DNA of 64,000 nt from Paenibacillus sp. YPG26 (GCF_023704175.1 NZ_CP084530.1:3335001-3399000), one strand, 5' to 3'. Positions 15,300-25,969 are shown, counted from the stretch's first letter. Made by a program: numbers and translations. Notes: generated by a model from the sequence alone, not told the origin.

Positions 15300-15467
15300 A
15301 CTTAGCTTCGGAGCTACACTTGTATAACATAGGAGCAGCTCTATAATAGAGCAAACCCCGCGCAAACCAAAAGGCTCGCCCGGGGCTGAATGCCGCGGGA
15401 TTGAGCCGGGCTCCACCGCGAAAGTCGCTCTCTATGAGTATCCCTAATCCATCCACAAGAAACTTGC

Positions 15468-15527
15468 GGGTGTCCAGAGGGCTGCCGCCCTTTGGGGTCC
15501 CCCTGTTAGGGGGATTTAGGGGGTAAC
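15468..15527. repeat. Dispersed palindromic repeat family A, copy 3 (inverted)
   Basis: GGGTGTCCAGAGGGCTGCCG and what follows are the reverse complement of the core of copies 1 and 2; the flank carries CCCCCTGTTAGGGGG, a perfect hairpin. It ends ten bases before the rplQ stop codon, so copies 1 and 3 bracket the island in opposite orientations. Confidence 0.75.
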
Positions 15528-15536
15528 CTCAAAAAT

Positions 15537-15902
15537 TTATGCGCGGTCTACCAGTTCCAAGTAAACCATAGGTGCGCCGTCACCACGACGAGGTCCCAGT
15601 TTCAGGATACGAGTGTATCCGCCTGGACGCTCAGAGTAACGAGTTGCGATTTCCGAGAATAGTTTTTGGATTGCATCCTGTTCACCATCAACGGATTCGC
15701 GGCGTACAAATGCAGCTACTTGACGACGAGCGTGCAAGTCACCACGTTTTGCTTTCGTAATCAGTTTTTCCGCAATAGAGCGAACTTCCTTCGCTTTTGC
15801 TTCAGTAGTCTGGATACGTTCATACAAGAACAAATCAGTTACCAAATCGCGGAACAATGCTTTACGAGCGCTGGAATCACGTCCCAATTTTTGATAAGCC
15901 AT
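15537..15902 (-). CDS. rplQ: 50S ribosomal protein L17
   Basis: The 121-residue L17 lies near the peptide exit tunnel. [34 protein letters not shown] and the C-terminal [13 protein letters not shown] are family signatures, and the length matches the short Firmicute form. It is the last gene of the alpha cluster (rpmJ-rpsM-rpsK-rpoA-rplQ). The repeat island begins right after its stop, with no classical terminator before it. Confidence 0.98.
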   Translation of the reverse strand: MAYQKLGRDSSARKALFRDLVTDLFLYERIQTTEAKAKEVRSIAEKLITKAKRGDLHARRQVAAFVRRESVDGEQDAIQKLFSEIATRYSERPGGYTRILKLGPRRGDGAPMVYLELVDRA

Positions 15903-15934
15903 GTTTTTCCCCTCCTTTGCTAAACGTTAGCAGG

Positions 15935-16879
15935 CTATTCCTCTGTACGGAGTCCCAAACCAAGTTCCTCAAGCTTCTCTTGAACTTCTTCCAAAGATTT
16001 GCGTCCGAGGTTACGGACTTTCATCATATCTTCTTCAGTCTTCGTAGTCAGCTCTTGTACTGTATTAATGCCAGCACGTTTGAGGCAGTTATAAGAACGA
16101 ACAGAAAGATCAAGCTCTTCTATCGTCATTTCAAGCACTTTTTCTTTTTTGTCTTCTTCTTTCTCAACCATGATTTCAGCGTCCTTCGCTTCGTCCGTGA
16201 GGCCCACGAACAAGAAAAGGTGCTCGGTCAAAATCTTAGCGCCGAGGCTGACCGCTTCTTCCGGTCTGATACTTCCATCGGTCCATACTTCAAGCGTGAG
16301 CTTGTCATAGTTGGTCACTTGACCAACACGCGTATTCTCGATAGAGTAATTCACCCGGGAAATCGGAGTATAGATAGAATCAACAGGTATCACACCAATC
16401 GGTTGATCGTCGCGTTTGTTCTTGTCTGCTTGAACATAACCACGGCCACGGTTGGCAAAGATACGCATGTGGAGTCTGGAACCCGGTGCCAGAGTAGCAA
16501 TGTGAAGTTCTGGATTCAGAATTTCCACATCACTATCTGCACGGATATCACCTGCAGTGATTGCTCCATCGCCATCCGCATCAATCTCGAGAACTTTCTC
16601 CTCGTCAGAATGAATCTTCAGGGAAAGAGCCTTCAAGTTCAGAATGATTTCCGTAACGTCTTCCATAACACCTGGGATCGTAGCGAACTCATGCAGAACA
16701 CCATCGATTTGAACCGAGGTTACCGCTGCACCTGGAAGCGAGGAGAGCAAAATCCGGCGTAAAGAGTTGCCGAGAGTTGTTCCATACCCACGCTCAAGTG
16801 GTTCCACTATAAATTTACCATAGGTGCCTTCCACGTTAACGTCTACGGTCTCAATTTTTGGCTTTTCGATTTCTATCAC
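15935..16879 (-). CDS. rpoA: DNA-directed RNA polymerase subunit alpha
   Basis: The 314-residue alpha subunit: N-terminal assembly domain ([21 protein letters not shown]) and C-terminal domain that contacts UP elements and activators ([31 protein letters not shown]). The start is a GTG at 16879 ([14 protein letters not shown]), seven bases after AAGGAGGG; the frame is open 21 codons further but without a start site. A 131-bp gap separates it from rpsK, unusually wide for this cluster. Confidence 0.98.
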   Translation of the reverse strand: MIEIEKPKIETVDVNVEGTYGKFIVEPLERGYGTTLGNSLRRILLSSLPGAAVTSVQIDGVLHEFATIPGVMEDVTEIILNLKALSLKIHSDEEKVLEIDADGDGAITAGDIRADSDVEILNPELHIATLAPGSRLHMRIFANRGRGYVQADKNKRDDQPIGVIPVDSIYTPISRVNYSIENTRVGQVTNYDKLTLEVWTDGSIRPEEAVSLGAKILTEHLFLFVGLTDEAKDAEIMVEKEEDKKEKVLEMTIEELDLSVRSYNCLKRAGINTVQELTTKTEEDMMKVRNLGRKSLEEVQEKLEELGLGLRTEE

Positions 16880-17010
16880 TGCAATACCCTCCTTCGAAAC
16901 GTCGTTTCTTCTGAAACTGTCACCTTTTTGTGAGTCTATCATGTAGTATGCCTAAACAACCATTCTTACCAAGTTGCGACGGGGTTATACCACACTAGAG
17001 GTTGACTTCA

Positions 17011-17406
17011 TTAGACACGACGACGTTTTGGAGGACGGCATCCATTATGCGGCACTGGAGTAACGTCTTTGATCATGTTAACTTCGAGTCCTGCAGCTTG
17101 AAGCGAGCGGATTGCAGCTTCGCGGCCGGCGCCTGGACCTTTAACCATGACTTCAACGGACTTCATTCCATGCTCCATTGCAGCTTTAGCAGCGGTTTCC
17201 GCAGCCATTTGAGCGGCAAAAGGAGTCGATTTACGGGAACCTTTGAACCCTTGACCACCAGAACTTGCCCAAGAGATCGCGTTACCGTGTGGATCCGTAA
17301 TTGTAACGATCGTATTGTTGAAAGTGGAGCGAATGTGCGCCACGCCAGATTCGATATTTTTACGGTCACGACGTTTAGTACGTACGACTTTTTTCGGTTT
17401 AGCCAT
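17011..17406 (-). CDS. rpsK: 30S ribosomal protein S11
   Basis: The 131-residue S11 is a platform protein of the small subunit, next to the E site. The stretches [38 protein letters not shown] and the C-terminal [15 protein letters not shown] are diagnostic. It follows rpsM by 19 bp. Confidence 0.98.
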   Translation of the reverse strand: MAKPKKVVRTKRRDRKNIESGVAHIRSTFNNTIVTITDPHGNAISWASSGGQGFKGSRKSTPFAAQMAAETAAKAAMEHGMKSVEVMVKGPGAGREAAIRSLQAAGLEVNMIKDVTPVPHNGCRPPKRRRV

Positions 17407-17425
17407 TGTCTGTTATCCCTCCTTC

Positions 17426-17794
17426 TTATTTCTTCTTGTTCGCTACAGTACGACGAGGTCCCTTACGAGTACGGGCATTCGTTTTAGTACGTTGTCCACG
17501 AACCGGCAATCCACGACGATGACGAACACCGCGGTAGCAACCGATCTCGATGAGACGTTTGATATTTAAAGAAATTTCACGACGCAGGTCACCTTCTACC
17601 TTAACCGTTTTGTCGATAGATTCCCGGAGTTTGCTTACTTCGTCTTCTGTCAAATCCCGAACGCGAGTGTTCGGGCTGATGCCTGTTGTGCTCAAAATTT
17701 TCTGGGAAGTCGTTTTACCGATTCCGAAAATGTAAGTCAAGGCGATCTCAACGCGTTTATCACGTGGCAAATCCACACCAGCTATACGAGCCAT
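17426..17794 (-). CDS. rpsM: 30S ribosomal protein S13
   Basis: The 122-residue S13 forms intersubunit bridges at the head of the 30S subunit. [34 protein letters not shown] and [19 protein letters not shown] are typical, and the lysine-rich tail (VANKKK) contacts P-site tRNA in the family. It lies 19 bp after rpmJ. Confidence 0.98.
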   Translation of the reverse strand: MARIAGVDLPRDKRVEIALTYIFGIGKTTSQKILSTTGISPNTRVRDLTEDEVSKLRESIDKTVKVEGDLRREISLNIKRLIEIGCYRGVRHRRGLPVRGQRTKTNARTRKGPRRTVANKKK

Positions 17795-17813
17795 TTTACG
17801 CTACACCCCCTTC

Positions 17814-17939
<126 letters not shown>

Positions 17940-17945
17940 CTAAAA

Positions 17946-18003
17946 GTTTTACCAGAGTAAAACTAATTTCGAAAGCATACGGCTGGCTTTGCTGAGCAAA
18001 ACC
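17946..18003 (-). promoter_or_regulatory. Two hairpins in the 172-bp infA-rpmJ gap
   Basis: On the minus strand GGTTTTGC-TCA-GCAAAGCC (18003-17985) is followed by GTTTTAC-TCTG-GTAAAAC (17963-17946), which ends only a few bases before the rpmJ ribosome binding site. This is the widest gap inside the S10-spc-alpha run, so it may be a leader with an internal promoter or an mRNA processing site. No matching known RNA family was recognised. Confidence 0.4.
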
Positions 18004-18099
18004 CACCTCCAAAGTTGTTAACCTGGTTTATATTAATTGGCATTAATAAAACCCAACTTTGCTATCATACCACGAAACTATACTCATGCGGTATGGAAT

Positions 18100-18315
18100 C
18101 TATTTACGGTATGTTATACGACCCTTAGTCAAATCATAAGGTGATAACTGTATAACCACTTTGTCCCCTGTCAGAATACGGATAAAGTGCATCCGCAGCT
18201 TACCAGAAACATGAGCTAGAATCTGATGACCGTTCTCAAGCTCAACTTTAAAAGTAGCATTCGGCAACGGCTCAATAACCGTTCCTTCAACTTCAATGAC
18301 ATCTTCTTTAGCCAT
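18100..18315 (-). CDS. infA: Translation initiation factor IF-1
   Basis: A 71-residue OB-fold factor that occupies the ribosomal A site during initiation. [40 protein letters not shown] and [11 protein letters not shown] are nearly invariant in the family. It starts three bases after the stop of the KOW-domain gene. Confidence 0.98.
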   Translation of the reverse strand: MAKEDVIEVEGTVIEPLPNATFKVELENGHQILAHVSGKLRMHFIRILTGDKVVIQLSPYDLTKGRITYRK

Positions 18316-18318
18316 AAG

Positions 18319-18636
18319 TCAGTCTCCTTTCTTTTCAGCTTTGGTTTCGGTGAATTGAACAAACGTGCTTACTGCATGACGCAATTTGCCGTTTGTTACC
18401 CGACCACTTTCATTTAAACTATTAACAACTTCGCTGCTAATCAAGTCCTGAAATTCTAAATGCTGAATGTTCTTCCGTTTTGCCTGATCAAACTTTCGTT
18501 TGTTCCCGTCAGCGATCCGGACAAACCTGTCATCCAGAAGCTCTACAATAACTCCGATCCCTCCAGCATCCTTGCCTTTGAGAATTCTTACGATTTGACC
18601 GATCTGCGGGTCTGTGCGGTGTGTCAAAGGGTTCAC
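18319..18636 (-). CDS. KOW-domain RNA-binding protein
   Basis: A 105-residue protein with an N-terminal KOW/SH3-like fold (about residues 10-50: QIGQIVRILKGKDAGGIGVI). It resembles the L14e-like proteins coded between map and infA in Firmicutes (B. subtilis YbzG position). The C-terminal half is less conserved and basic. The start is a GTG directly abutting the map stop codon (TAGGTG), which suggests translational coupling. Role unknown; its place among ribosomal genes suggests RNA or ribosome binding. Confidence 0.85.
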   Translation of the reverse strand: MNPLTHRTDPQIGQIVRILKGKDAGGIGVIVELLDDRFVRIADGNKRKFDQAKRKNIQHLEFQDLISSEVVNSLNESGRVTNGKLRHAVSTFVQFTETKAEKKGD

Positions 18637-19389
18637 CTACGCATCCAGTTTCGTAAAAATTTCGAGGCCGTCAGCTGTGACAGCAACCGTATGCTCAAAG
18701 TGAGCACACCATGAACCGTCAACCGTGACAACCGTCCAATTATCTTCCAACGTCTTGACATAACGCTTTCCGATATTGACCATCGGTTCTATTGCAAGCA
18801 CCATCCCAGGCTTGAGCCTAGGACCACGATCAGGAACACCGTAGTTTGGAATCTGAGGTTCTTCATGGAGCTTCGCTCCAATTCCGTGACCTACATACTC
18901 TCTGACAACAGAAAAGCCTGCATCTTCAATCACTTTTTGAATCGCATGCGATATTGTAAATAAGCGGACATCTGGCTTAACAAGCTCAAGACCGGCATAT
19001 AGGGAACGCTCCGTTACATCAAGAAGCTTTTGAACCTCATCAGTAACTTTACCTACTGGATAAGTCCAAGCTGAGTCACCGTGGTAGCCCTTGTATTCCG
19101 CTCCGATGTCAAGACTGATGATGTCGCCTTCGTTTAATTTACGCTTGCCGGGGAATCCATGAACCAGCTCTTCGTTAGTCGAAGCGCATATGCTGTAAGG
19201 AAAACCGTTATAGTCTTTAAAAGATGGCACTGCATTTTGACTCCGAATGTACTTGTCAGCGATTTGATCAAGTTCTCCCGTCGTAATACCGGGCTCGATC
19301 GCTTGTGCCAAGATCCGGTGCGTCTCCGCAACGATCCGCCCTGCTTCTCTCATAAAGCCAAGTTCCGTTTCGGATTTACAAATGATCAT
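18637..19389 (-). CDS. map: Methionine aminopeptidase, type I
   Basis: Removes the initiator Met from nascent proteins. The 250-residue enzyme shows the five metal ligands of the family: two Asp in [19 protein letters not shown], His in [19 protein letters not shown], Glu in LAIEPMVN and Glu in HFEHTVAVT. There is no N-terminal zinc-finger extension, so it is the plain type Ia form. It lies four bases after adk. Confidence 0.97.
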   Translation of the reverse strand: MIICKSETELGFMREAGRIVAETHRILAQAIEPGITTGELDQIADKYIRSQNAVPSFKDYNGFPYSICASTNEELVHGFPGKRKLNEGDIISLDIGAEYKGYHGDSAWTYPVGKVTDEVQKLLDVTERSLYAGLELVKPDVRLFTISHAIQKVIEDAGFSVVREYVGHGIGAKLHEEPQIPNYGVPDRGPRLKPGMVLAIEPMVNIGKRYVKTLEDNWTVVTVDGSWCAHFEHTVAVTADGLEIFTKLDA

Positions 19390-19393
19390 TCAG

Positions 19394-20038
19394 CTAACCT
19401 CTCAGTAATGATACGATTTCTTGAGATACCGTATCGATTTCCAGTTCGCCATCGACTTCACGAAGCAAACCTTGTTGTTCATAAAAGTTGAGGAGCGGTG
19501 CAGTTTTGGTGATATATTCGTCCAGCCGTGTTCCTACGCTCTCTTCGTTATCATCAGAACGTTGGTACAACTCACCGCCGCATTTATCACATACACCTTC
19601 CTGTTTGGAAGGATTAAAGAGCACATGATAAGTAGATCCACAAGATTTGCAAATACGTCGTCCTGTAAGACGAGCCAGCAGCTTGTCACGATCCACTTTC
19701 AGGTTAACCACATGATCCAGCTTGCGTCCTAGTTCAGTAAGCAGCTGATCCAGCGCTTCCGCTTGCGAAAGGGTTCTTGGAAAACCATCCAGTAAAAAAC
19801 CTTTTTCGCAATCGGACTGCTGGAGGCGCTCACGAACGATGCCCACAGTTACATCATCTGGTACCAACAGGCCTTGATCGATGTATTCCTTAGCTTTAAT
19901 CCCAACGGGAGTTCCCTGCTTGATCGCTAGACGAAATGCATCGCCTGTCGAAATATGAGGAATGCCGAATTCACCAATAATGACTTCTGCTTGTGTTCCT
20001 TTTCCTGCCCCAGGAGGCCCCATAATCAAAATGTTCAA
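19394..20038 (-). CDS. adk: Adenylate kinase
   Basis: Interconverts ATP plus AMP with two ADP. The 214-residue long-type enzyme has the P-loop GPPGAGKGTQA near the N-terminus, DGFPRTLSQAEAL, and a lid domain with four zinc-binding cysteines (CKSCGSTYH, CDKCGGEL), usual for Gram-positive Adk. A TTG at 20038 (MNILIMGPPG) is the likely start, because GGAGGGAG lies eight bases upstream; the ATG at 20056 overlaps that ribosome binding site. Confidence 0.97.
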   Translation of the reverse strand: MNILIMGPPGAGKGTQAEVIIGEFGIPHISTGDAFRLAIKQGTPVGIKAKEYIDQGLLVPDDVTVGIVRERLQQSDCEKGFLLDGFPRTLSQAEALDQLLTELGRKLDHVVNLKVDRDKLLARLTGRRICKSCGSTYHVLFNPSKQEGVCDKCGGELYQRSDDNEESVGTRLDEYITKTAPLLNFYEQQGLLREVDGELEIDTVSQEIVSLLRG

Positions 20039-20129
20039 GTCTGTCACTCCCTCCATAACTAGCTTGAGTGCAAGAACATAACAATAGGTGCCGGTTCGAG
20101 TCTAGAAGAGCCCGGCCGGAACCTATCGC

Positions 20130-21434
20130 CTACTTATTAATAAACCCTTTGTAATGGCGCTTCATCAATTGGCTTTCGATCGTCTTCATCGTATCCAGTG
20201 CAACACCGACTACGATAAGAAGAGATGTACCTCCAATTTGGATAGAGCTAGGTAGTCCAGCCCAAGAGCCCAAGGCTATCGGAAGCAGTGAAATAACAGC
20301 CAGGAAGATTGCACCGGTCATTGTCAGACGTGTCATTACACGAGTGAGGTAAGTAGCCGTTGTTTTCCCTGGTCGAACTCCCGGAATATAACCTCCGTTC
20401 TTCTTCATCTGATCCGCCATTTGAGTCGGATTCATTTGAACAAAGGTGTAGAAGAACGTGAAACCAATAATCATTATGACATACAACACCATGCCTAACG
20501 GTGCTCCGTTTTGCATGGATAAATTGTCCATAATCCACTTAGCCCAAGCATGTGTAGACCAGAATCCAGCTATGATCGTTGGGAACTGAAGGAGGGAGAC
20601 TGCAAAGATAACCGGGATTACGCCAGCTGCATTGATTTTCAATGGGATATGCGTATTTTGTCCACCGTACATCTTATTGCCTACAACCCGTTTCGCATAC
20701 TGTACCGGGATCTTGCGGATCGCCTGTTGGATATAGATAACACCGACAATAATCAGTATTACAACCAAGGCAATGATTATAAATTTAGTGATATTCAGGA
20801 AGGTTTGGCCTTCCCCAATGAAATCAGAGTTGATCAAGCTTTGAATGTGACCTGGAATACCTGCAATGATACTCGCAAAGATAATCAGCGAGATACCATT
20901 ACCGATTCCCTTCTCAGTGATCTGCTCACCCAGCCACATCAGGAATGCTGTTCCTGCTGTAAGCACGATGGCGATCAAGGCATAGTCCGCAAAAGTAGCA
21001 TTGGGAACCATTTGAGTACCGTAGAGTCGGTTGAATCCAATCGACATCGCAAAAGCTTGAATCACACCCAGCACAATTGTCAGGTAACGCGTGAGCTGTG
21101 CTGATTTCTTTTTCCCCATCTCGCCCTGTTTGGCCCATTCCGCTAACTTCGGAACGACATCCATAGACAGGAGCTGAACGATGATGGAGGCCGTGATATA
21201 TGGGTAGATCCCGAGGGCAAGTATTGAAAACTGCGCCAAAGCGCCGCCCGAGAACGTGTTCAGGAGACCGAACAATGCATTACCTGCTTGATTCGTTGCC
21301 GTAAACACATCCGTGTTAACACCCGGAACTGGTACGAATGTACCAATTCGGTAGATCAAGAAAATAAACAGTGTAAACAAAATCCGGTTGCGTAAATCCT
21401 TCACATTCCATATATTCTTGAGGGTTTTAAACAT
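20130..21434 (-). CDS. secY: Protein translocase subunit SecY
   Basis: The central channel of the Sec translocon, 434 residues with ten predicted membrane segments. RIGTFVPVPGVN, the plug-region FSGGALAQFSILALGIYPYI, and the cytoplasmic loop ending in GMVLYVIMI and PGVRPGKTTATYL are typical. Its ATG overlaps the rplO stop by one base (TAATG), coupling SecY synthesis to L15. Confidence 0.98.
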   Translation of the reverse strand: MFKTLKNIWNVKDLRNRILFTLFIFLIYRIGTFVPVPGVNTDVFTATNQAGNALFGLLNTFSGGALAQFSILALGIYPYITASIIVQLLSMDVVPKLAEWAKQGEMGKKKSAQLTRYLTIVLGVIQAFAMSIGFNRLYGTQMVPNATFADYALIAIVLTAGTAFLMWLGEQITEKGIGNGISLIIFASIIAGIPGHIQSLINSDFIGEGQTFLNITKFIIIALVVILIIVGVIYIQQAIRKIPVQYAKRVVGNKMYGGQNTHIPLKINAAGVIPVIFAVSLLQFPTIIAGFWSTHAWAKWIMDNLSMQNGAPLGMVLYVIMIIGFTFFYTFVQMNPTQMADQMKKNGGYIPGVRPGKTTATYLTRVMTRLTMTGAIFLAVISLLPIALGSWAGLPSSIQIGGTSLLIVVGVALDTMKTIESQLMKRHYKGFINK

Positions 21435-21874
21435 TAGATCACCTCGGTTTTACCGCCGGCAGCCTCGATCTTCTCTACCGCAGATTGAGAGAACTTATTT
21501 GCTTTTACAGACAATTTGACAGTAACTTCACCGTTGCCAAGAATCTTGATTCCGCTCTTAGCGTTCTTAACGATTCCTTGTTCAAACAACAGTTCAGGAG
21601 TAACTTCTGTATCAGCCGCAAAGTTGTTAAGTTCCTCGATGTTCACAATCGCATACTCTTTACGGGTAGGGTTAACAAAACCACGTTTTGGCAAGCGACG
21701 ATAGAGCGGGTTTTGTCCGCCTTCGAAGCCCGGACGAACACCACCGCCGGAACGAGCATTTTGACCTTTGTGACCACGTCCAGATGTTTTACCCATACCA
21801 CTGCTGGTACCGCGTCCTACGCGCTTGCGTTCTTTGCGGGAACCAGGAGCTGGGGAAAGCTCATGTAACTTCAT
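21434..21874 (-). CDS. rplO: 50S ribosomal protein L15
   Basis: The 146-residue L15 is needed late in 50S assembly. The ATG at 21874 ([20 protein letters not shown]) follows AAGGAGG; a longer frame begins at 21895 but spans the ribosome binding site. [20 protein letters not shown] and [11 protein letters not shown] are family signatures. Confidence 0.98.
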   Translation of the reverse strand: MKLHELSPAPGSRKERKRVGRGTSSGMGKTSGRGHKGQNARSGGGVRPGFEGGQNPLYRRLPKRGFVNPTRKEYAIVNIEELNNFAADTEVTPELLFEQGIVKNAKSGIKILGNGEVTVKLSVKANKFSQSAVEKIEAAGGKTEVI

Positions 21875-21919
21875 CGTTCGTTGCACCTCCTTCATAATTG
21901 TAAGCTAGATCTATGTGTC

Positions 21920-22105
21920 TTAGTCTTGAATTTCTTGTACAGATACCAAGTGAGTCACTTTGTTCACCATACCACGAATAGCAGGGTTGTCATTGTGAAC
22001 TACTTGTTGGTTGATTTTGCGAAGTCCCAAAGTGTTAACGGTTGTACGTTGGTCCTCCGGACGGCCAATCAAACTCCGTACGAGGGTAATTTGAAGTTTT
22101 GCCAT
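21920..22105 (-). CDS. rpmD: 50S ribosomal protein L30
   Basis: The 61-residue L30 ([20 protein letters not shown]) is of the short bacterial type, with the conserved [18 protein letters not shown]. It lies 13 bp after rpsE and 45 bp before rplO. Confidence 0.97.
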   Translation of the reverse strand: MAKLQITLVRSLIGRPEDQRTTVNTLGLRKINQQVVHNDNPAIRGMVNKVTHLVSVQEIQD

Positions 22106-22118
22106 TTAGATTCCCTCC

Positions 22119-22616
22119 TTAACCGAGAAGTTCTTCGACGGTTTTGCCGCGCAATTTCGCAACATCTTCAGCACGCTTCAGACGGGACAAGCCCTCCAAA
22201 GTCGCGTTGACCATGTTCATGGAATTCGAAGAACCTAGGGATTTTGTCAAAATGTCGCCTACACCAGCAAGTTCAAGAACCGCACGAACTGGTCCACCAG
22301 CGATAACTCCGGTACCTTCCGATGCCGGCTTCAAGAGAACGCGGCCGGCACCAAAGTGTCCGGTCACAAGGTGAGGAATAGTCGTTCCAACCAGGGGAAC
22401 GTGTACCAGATTCTTCTTCGCATCTTCGATACCTTTGCGAATTGCATCTGGAACTTCGCCTGCTTTACCGATACCAGCACCAACCCAGCCATTGCCGTCA
22501 CCGACAACTACTAGTGCACTGAAACTAAAACGACGTCCGCCCTTTACAACTTTAGCTACACGATTAATATTTACAACTCTTTCAGTCAGTTCTAAAGCGT
22601 TAGGATCTACACGCAA
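22119..22616 (-). CDS. rpsE: 30S ribosomal protein S5
   Basis: S5 helps maintain decoding accuracy and forms the mRNA entry helicase site. The 165-residue product starts at a TTG (22616, [15 protein letters not shown]) eight bases after AAGGAGGTT; no ATG lies nearby. The spectinomycin-loop region [20 protein letters not shown] looks like the sensitive wild type. [20 protein letters not shown] and [20 protein letters not shown] complete the family pattern. Confidence 0.97.
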   Translation of the reverse strand: MRVDPNALELTERVVNINRVAKVVKGGRRFSFSALVVVGDGNGWVGAGIGKAGEVPDAIRKGIEDAKKNLVHVPLVGTTIPHLVTGHFGAGRVLLKPASEGTGVIAGGPVRAVLELAGVGDILTKSLGSSNSMNMVNATLEGLSRLKRAEDVAKLRGKTVEELLG

Positions 22617-22643
22617 GTCGTTAACCTCCTTTTAGAAATAATC

Positions 22644-23012
22644 TTAGAATTCAAGGCCTGCTTCGCGAGCTGCATCAGCCAGCGCTTGAATCCGTCCATG
22701 GTACAAGTAACCTCCGCGGTCGAATACCACGTTTTTAACGTTTTTATCTTGAGCACGTTTCGCGATGAGCTCTCCAACTTGACGAGCAGACTCAACACTA
22801 CCGCCATTCTTGATGTTCGCGCTAAGCTCTTTATCAACTGTAGAAGCAGACACAAGAGTTACGCCTGCTACGTCATCGATTAGTTGAGCATAGATATGTT
22901 TGGAAGAACGGTATACGTTAAGTCTTGGACGTTCAGCCGTTCCTTGGATTTTTTTACGCACACGCAGGTGTCTTTTCAGACGCGCTTTGTTTTTATCCGC
23001 TTTTGTAATCAT
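22644..23012 (-). CDS. rplR: 50S ribosomal protein L18
   Basis: L18 binds 5S rRNA with L5. The ATG at 23012 gives 122 residues ([20 protein letters not shown]) aligned with other L18 starts; an ATG three codons earlier (MEVMITK, 23021) lies closer to the GGGAG and cannot be excluded. [17 protein letters not shown] and the C-terminal [20 protein letters not shown] identify it. Confidence 0.97.
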   Translation of the reverse strand: MITKADKNKARLKRHLRVRKKIQGTAERPRLNVYRSSKHIYAQLIDDVAGVTLVSASTVDKELSANIKNGGSVESARQVGELIAKRAQDKNVKNVVFDRGGYLYHGRIQALADAAREAGLEF

Positions 23013-23092
23013 GACTTCCATTTCACTCCCTTCGGTTTACCATACAAGCTGTTTCAATTCAAGCCGCAATCGGGTTAACTGAACTAAGAAGC

Positions 23093-23635
23093 TTACTTCT
23101 TCTTACCAGCTTTACCTTCTTTACGAATAATACGTTCGCCTTCATACTTGATCCCTTTACCTTTGTAAGGTTCAGGTTCGCGTACGGAACGGATTTTAGC
23201 AGCGTATGCACCTACGCGCTCTTTATCAATTCCTTTAACGATGATCTTTGTGTTAGCAGGAACTTCAAATTCGATGCCTGGTTCCGGAGAAATTTCAACC
23301 GGGTGGGAGTAACCCACGTTCAGGACGATCTTGTCACCAGATTTGCTTGCACGGTATCCAACCCCAACCAATTCAAGGTTCTTAGAGAAACCGTCGGTTA
23401 CGCCGCTCACCATGTTGCTAACAACGCTGCGCGTTGTGCCATGAAGGGAACGGTGAAGTTTATTATCGGAAGGACGTTCAACTGTGATTTGGTTCTCTTC
23501 CACAGTTACTTTCATGTCCTTATGAAGTTCACGAGTCAAGGTACCCTTAGGTCCTTTTACCGTAATCACGGTGTTATCAACTTTGATATCAACACCACTT
23601 GGTACATTTATTGGTTTGCGACCAATACGAGACAT
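23093..23635 (-). CDS. rplF: 50S ribosomal protein L6
   Basis: The 180-residue L6 is built of two repeated domains near the sarcin-ricin loop. The ATG at 23635 ([15 protein letters not shown]) follows AAGGAGGTG; the three-residue extension upstream spans that site. The C-terminal signature [17 protein letters not shown] is complete. Confidence 0.98.
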   Translation of the reverse strand: MSRIGRKPINVPSGVDIKVDNTVITVKGPKGTLTRELHKDMKVTVEENQITVERPSDNKLHRSLHGTTRSVVSNMVSGVTDGFSKNLELVGVGYRASKSGDKIVLNVGYSHPVEISPEPGIEFEVPANTKIIVKGIDKERVGAYAAKIRSVREPEPYKGKGIKYEGERIIRKEGKAGKKK

Positions 23636-23665
23636 TTGCTGCACCTCCTTGTTTTGTGACTTTAA

Positions 23666-24064
23666 TTACCAAACGTAGCAGACAACTTCGCCGCCAGCTT
23701 TGGATTGACGAGCTTCTTTGTCGGTCATAACTCCCTTGGATGTGGAGATGATCGCAATACCCAAACCGCCAAGGACACGAGGAACTTCGTTGCTCTTCGT
23801 GTACACGCGAAGGCCAGGCTTACTAATTCTTTTCAATCCGGAAATAACACGCTCGTTATTGGATCCGTATTTCAAGAAAATGCGGATAATCCCTTGTTTA
23901 TTGTCATCGATATATTCTGCATCACGGATAAAACCTTCACGCTTCAAGATTTCAGCGATTTGTTTTTTGATCGTGGATGCAGGCATTTCCACAGTTTCGT
24001 GACGCACTACATTCGCGTTACGAATACGTGTAAGCATATCAGCAATTGGATCTGACATAGTCAT
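23666..24064 (-). CDS. rpsH: 30S ribosomal protein S8
   Basis: The 132-residue S8 binds helix 21 of 16S r[23 protein letters not shown] and the C-terminal [20 protein letters not shown] are typical. In E. coli S8 represses the spc operon; no equivalent operator was recognised here. Confidence 0.98.
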   Translation of the reverse strand: MTMSDPIADMLTRIRNANVVRHETVEMPASTIKKQIAEILKREGFIRDAEYIDDNKQGIIRIFLKYGSNNERVISGLKRISKPGLRVYTKSNEVPRVLGGLGIAIISTSKGVMTDKEARQSKAGGEVVCYVW

Positions 24065-24095
24065 TCGTGTAAACCTCCTTCCCGTTGTTGATTGT

Positions 24096-24281
24096 TTACC
24101 AGCTTGCTTTTTTCACGCCAGGGATCTGGCCTTTATAAGCTAATTCACGGAAACAAATTCTGCAGATTTTATATTTTTGCAGCACCGAATGTGGACGACC
24201 ACAACGCTCGCAACGTGTGTATGCACGTACTTTAAACTTAGGTGTGCGTTGTTGTTTAACTTTCATTGAAGTTTTTGCCAC
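24096..24281 (-). CDS. rpsZ: 30S ribosomal protein S14, zinc-binding type Z
   Basis: The short 61-residue S14 has the zinc ribbon CERCGRP...CRICF, which marks the zinc-dependent type Z form found as the primary S14 in Firmicutes. [19 protein letters not shown] and the C-terminal [15 protein letters not shown] are diagnostic. Confidence 0.98.
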   Translation of the reverse strand: MAKTSMKVKQQRTPKFKVRAYTRCERCGRPHSVLQKYKICRICFRELAYKGQIPGVKKASW

Positions 24282-24326
24282 TTAGCCTGACACCTCCCGA
24301 ATCGATTCCAAGAATCGAATTTTTCC

Positions 24327-24869
24327 TTACTTTACAAAAGGCATTCCGAGTTGAGTCAGCAATTCGCGGGACTCTTCATCGGTTTTAGCCGTAGTTACGA
24401 TAACGATATCCATACCGCGCACTTTGTCAACTTTATCATATTCAATCTCAGGGAAGATCAATTGTTCCTTGAGGCCGAGTGTGTAGTTACCACGTCCGTC
24501 AAACGCTTTGTTTGATACACCGTGGAAGTCACGTACACGTGGAAGAGTTACATTGAACAGCTTGTCGAGGAAGTAATACATACGCTCACCGCGAAGTGTT
24601 ACTTTCACACCGATTGGCATGTTCTCACGAAGTTTAAATCCGGCAATGGATTTCTTCGCACGAGTGATTACTGGCTTTTGACCAGAGATCAACTGCAGAT
24701 CATTTACCGCAGAATCAAGTACTTTCGAGTTAGCTACAGCTTCACCAACACCCATGTTGATAACTACCTTCTCGATTTTTGGCACTTGCATAACTGTTGT
24801 ATAGTTAAACTTTTGAACCAAAGCTGGGGACACTTCATTCAAATAACGTTCTTTCAATCTTGCTGCCAT
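24327..24869 (-). CDS. rplE: 50S ribosomal protein L5
   Basis: The 180-residue L5 binds 5S rRNA and contacts P-site t[39 protein letters not shown] and [19 protein letters not shown] are conserved blocks. It lies 32 bp after rplX. Confidence 0.98.
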   Translation of the reverse strand: MAARLKERYLNEVSPALVQKFNYTTVMQVPKIEKVVINMGVGEAVANSKVLDSAVNDLQLISGQKPVITRAKKSIAGFKLRENMPIGVKVTLRGERMYYFLDKLFNVTLPRVRDFHGVSNKAFDGRGNYTLGLKEQLIFPEIEYDKVDKVRGMDIVIVTTAKTDEESRELLTQLGMPFVK

Positions 24870-24901
24870 GAATCATGGACCTCCTTTCATTCAATGCTGG
24901 A

Positions 24902-25255
24902 TTAGTCGATCACTTCTCCGGATTTCTTAGCTACACGAACTTTTTTGCCGTTGTCCAATACTTTGTAACCGATACGAGTTACTTTTCCGCTCTTTGGATC
25001 GACATGCATAACGTTCGATGCGTGAATCGGAGCTTCTTGTTCAATAATTCCGCCTTGTGGGTTAAGTTGATTTGGTTTTTGGTGTTTCTTAACCATATTA
25101 ACGCCTTCCACAAGCACACGGTTCTCACGAGGATAAGCGGCGATGACACGGCCTTTCTTGCCTTTGTCTTTACCACTGATCACGATAACCGTATCGTCTT
25201 TTTTGACGTGCAGTTTATTATTGTGAGACTCCAGAATCTTTTTCAATCTAGGCAT
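24902..25255 (-). CDS. rplX: 50S ribosomal protein L24
   Basis: The 117-residue L24 initiates 50S assembly. Its KOW motif is [20 protein letters not shown], followed by [15 protein letters not shown]. The N-terminal stretch ([14 protein letters not shown]) is about ten residues longer than in B. subtilis L24. Confidence 0.97.
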   Translation of the reverse strand: MPRLKKILESHNNKLHVKKDDTVIVISGKDKGKKGRVIAAYPRENRVLVEGVNMVKKHQKPNQLNPQGGIIEQEAPIHASNVMHVDPKSGKVTRIGYKVLDNGKKVRVAKKSGEVID

Positions 25256-25299
25256 TTGTTACACCTCCCGGTTGCATGGATATAAGGGACTAACTTTAT

Positions 25300-25668
25300 T
25301 TAGATAACTTCCGGAGCCAAGGAAACGATTTTCATGAAATCTCTATCACGAAGTTCGCGGGCAACAGGTCCGAAAATACGAGTACCACGTGGGCTCTTGT
25401 CATCTTTTACCACAACAGCTGCGTTCTCATCGAATGCGATGTAAGAACCATCTTTACGGCGAACGGAACGCTTAGTGCGAACTACTACCGCTCTTACAAC
25501 ATCACCTTTTTTGACAACGCCGCCTGGTGTTGCTTGTTTTACTGAGCAAACGATCAAATCACCGATTTGAGCAGTACGACGACCAGTACCACCCAGAACG
25601 CGGATACACATCAATTCCTTCGCTCCAGAGTTATCAGCAACATGCAAACGTGTAAATGGTTGAATCAT
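25300..25668 (-). CDS. rplN: 50S ribosomal protein L14
   Basis: The 122-residue L14 forms intersubunit bridges at the elongation-factor site. [34 protein letters not shown] and the C-terminal [20 protein letters not shown] [16 protein letters not shown] are diagnostic. Confidence 0.98.
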   Translation of the reverse strand: MIQPFTRLHVADNSGAKELMCIRVLGGTGRRTAQIGDLIVCSVKQATPGGVVKKGDVVRAVVVRTKRSVRRKDGSYIAFDENAAVVVKDDKSPRGTRIFGPVARELRDRDFMKIVSLAPEVI

Positions 25669-25705
25669 TCTAAGTTCCTCCTTTCAACTTCACTGACAAG
25701 TACAA

Positions 25706-25969
25706 TTAGATAATAACCGCTTGTTCTACGATCTCAGTCAATCTCCAGCGCTTATCTTTGGAAAGTGGGCGAGTTTCTGTGATTTTCACAGTGTCACCAA
25801 TTTTCGCAGAATTGTTCTCATCATGTGCTTTGAATTTCTTAGTGTGCTTAATGCGTTTATGGTACAAATCATGCTTTTTGTAGGTTTCAACAGCTACTAC
25901 GATGGTTTTATCCATTTTGTCGCTGACGACTTTACCAATTTGAACTTTACGAGTGTTACGTTCGCTCAT
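25706..25969 (-). CDS. rpsQ: 30S ribosomal protein S17
   Basis: The 87-residue S17 is an OB-fold primary rRNA-binding protein. The ATG at 25969 ([16 protein letters not shown]) follows AAGGAGG; the longer frame upstream runs through that site. [19 protein letters not shown] and [20 protein letters not shown] are typical. Confidence 0.97.
   Translation of the reverse strand: MSERNTRKVQIGKVVSDKMDKTIVVAVETYKKHDLYHKRIKHTKKFKAHDENNSAKIGDTVKITETRPLSKDKRWRLTEIVEQAVII

Noticed and set aside
15190..15456. 88-codon minus-strand frame between the array and rplQ
   Set aside because: It has no ribosome binding site, runs through hairpins and ends inside the repeats, and no homology is apparent.
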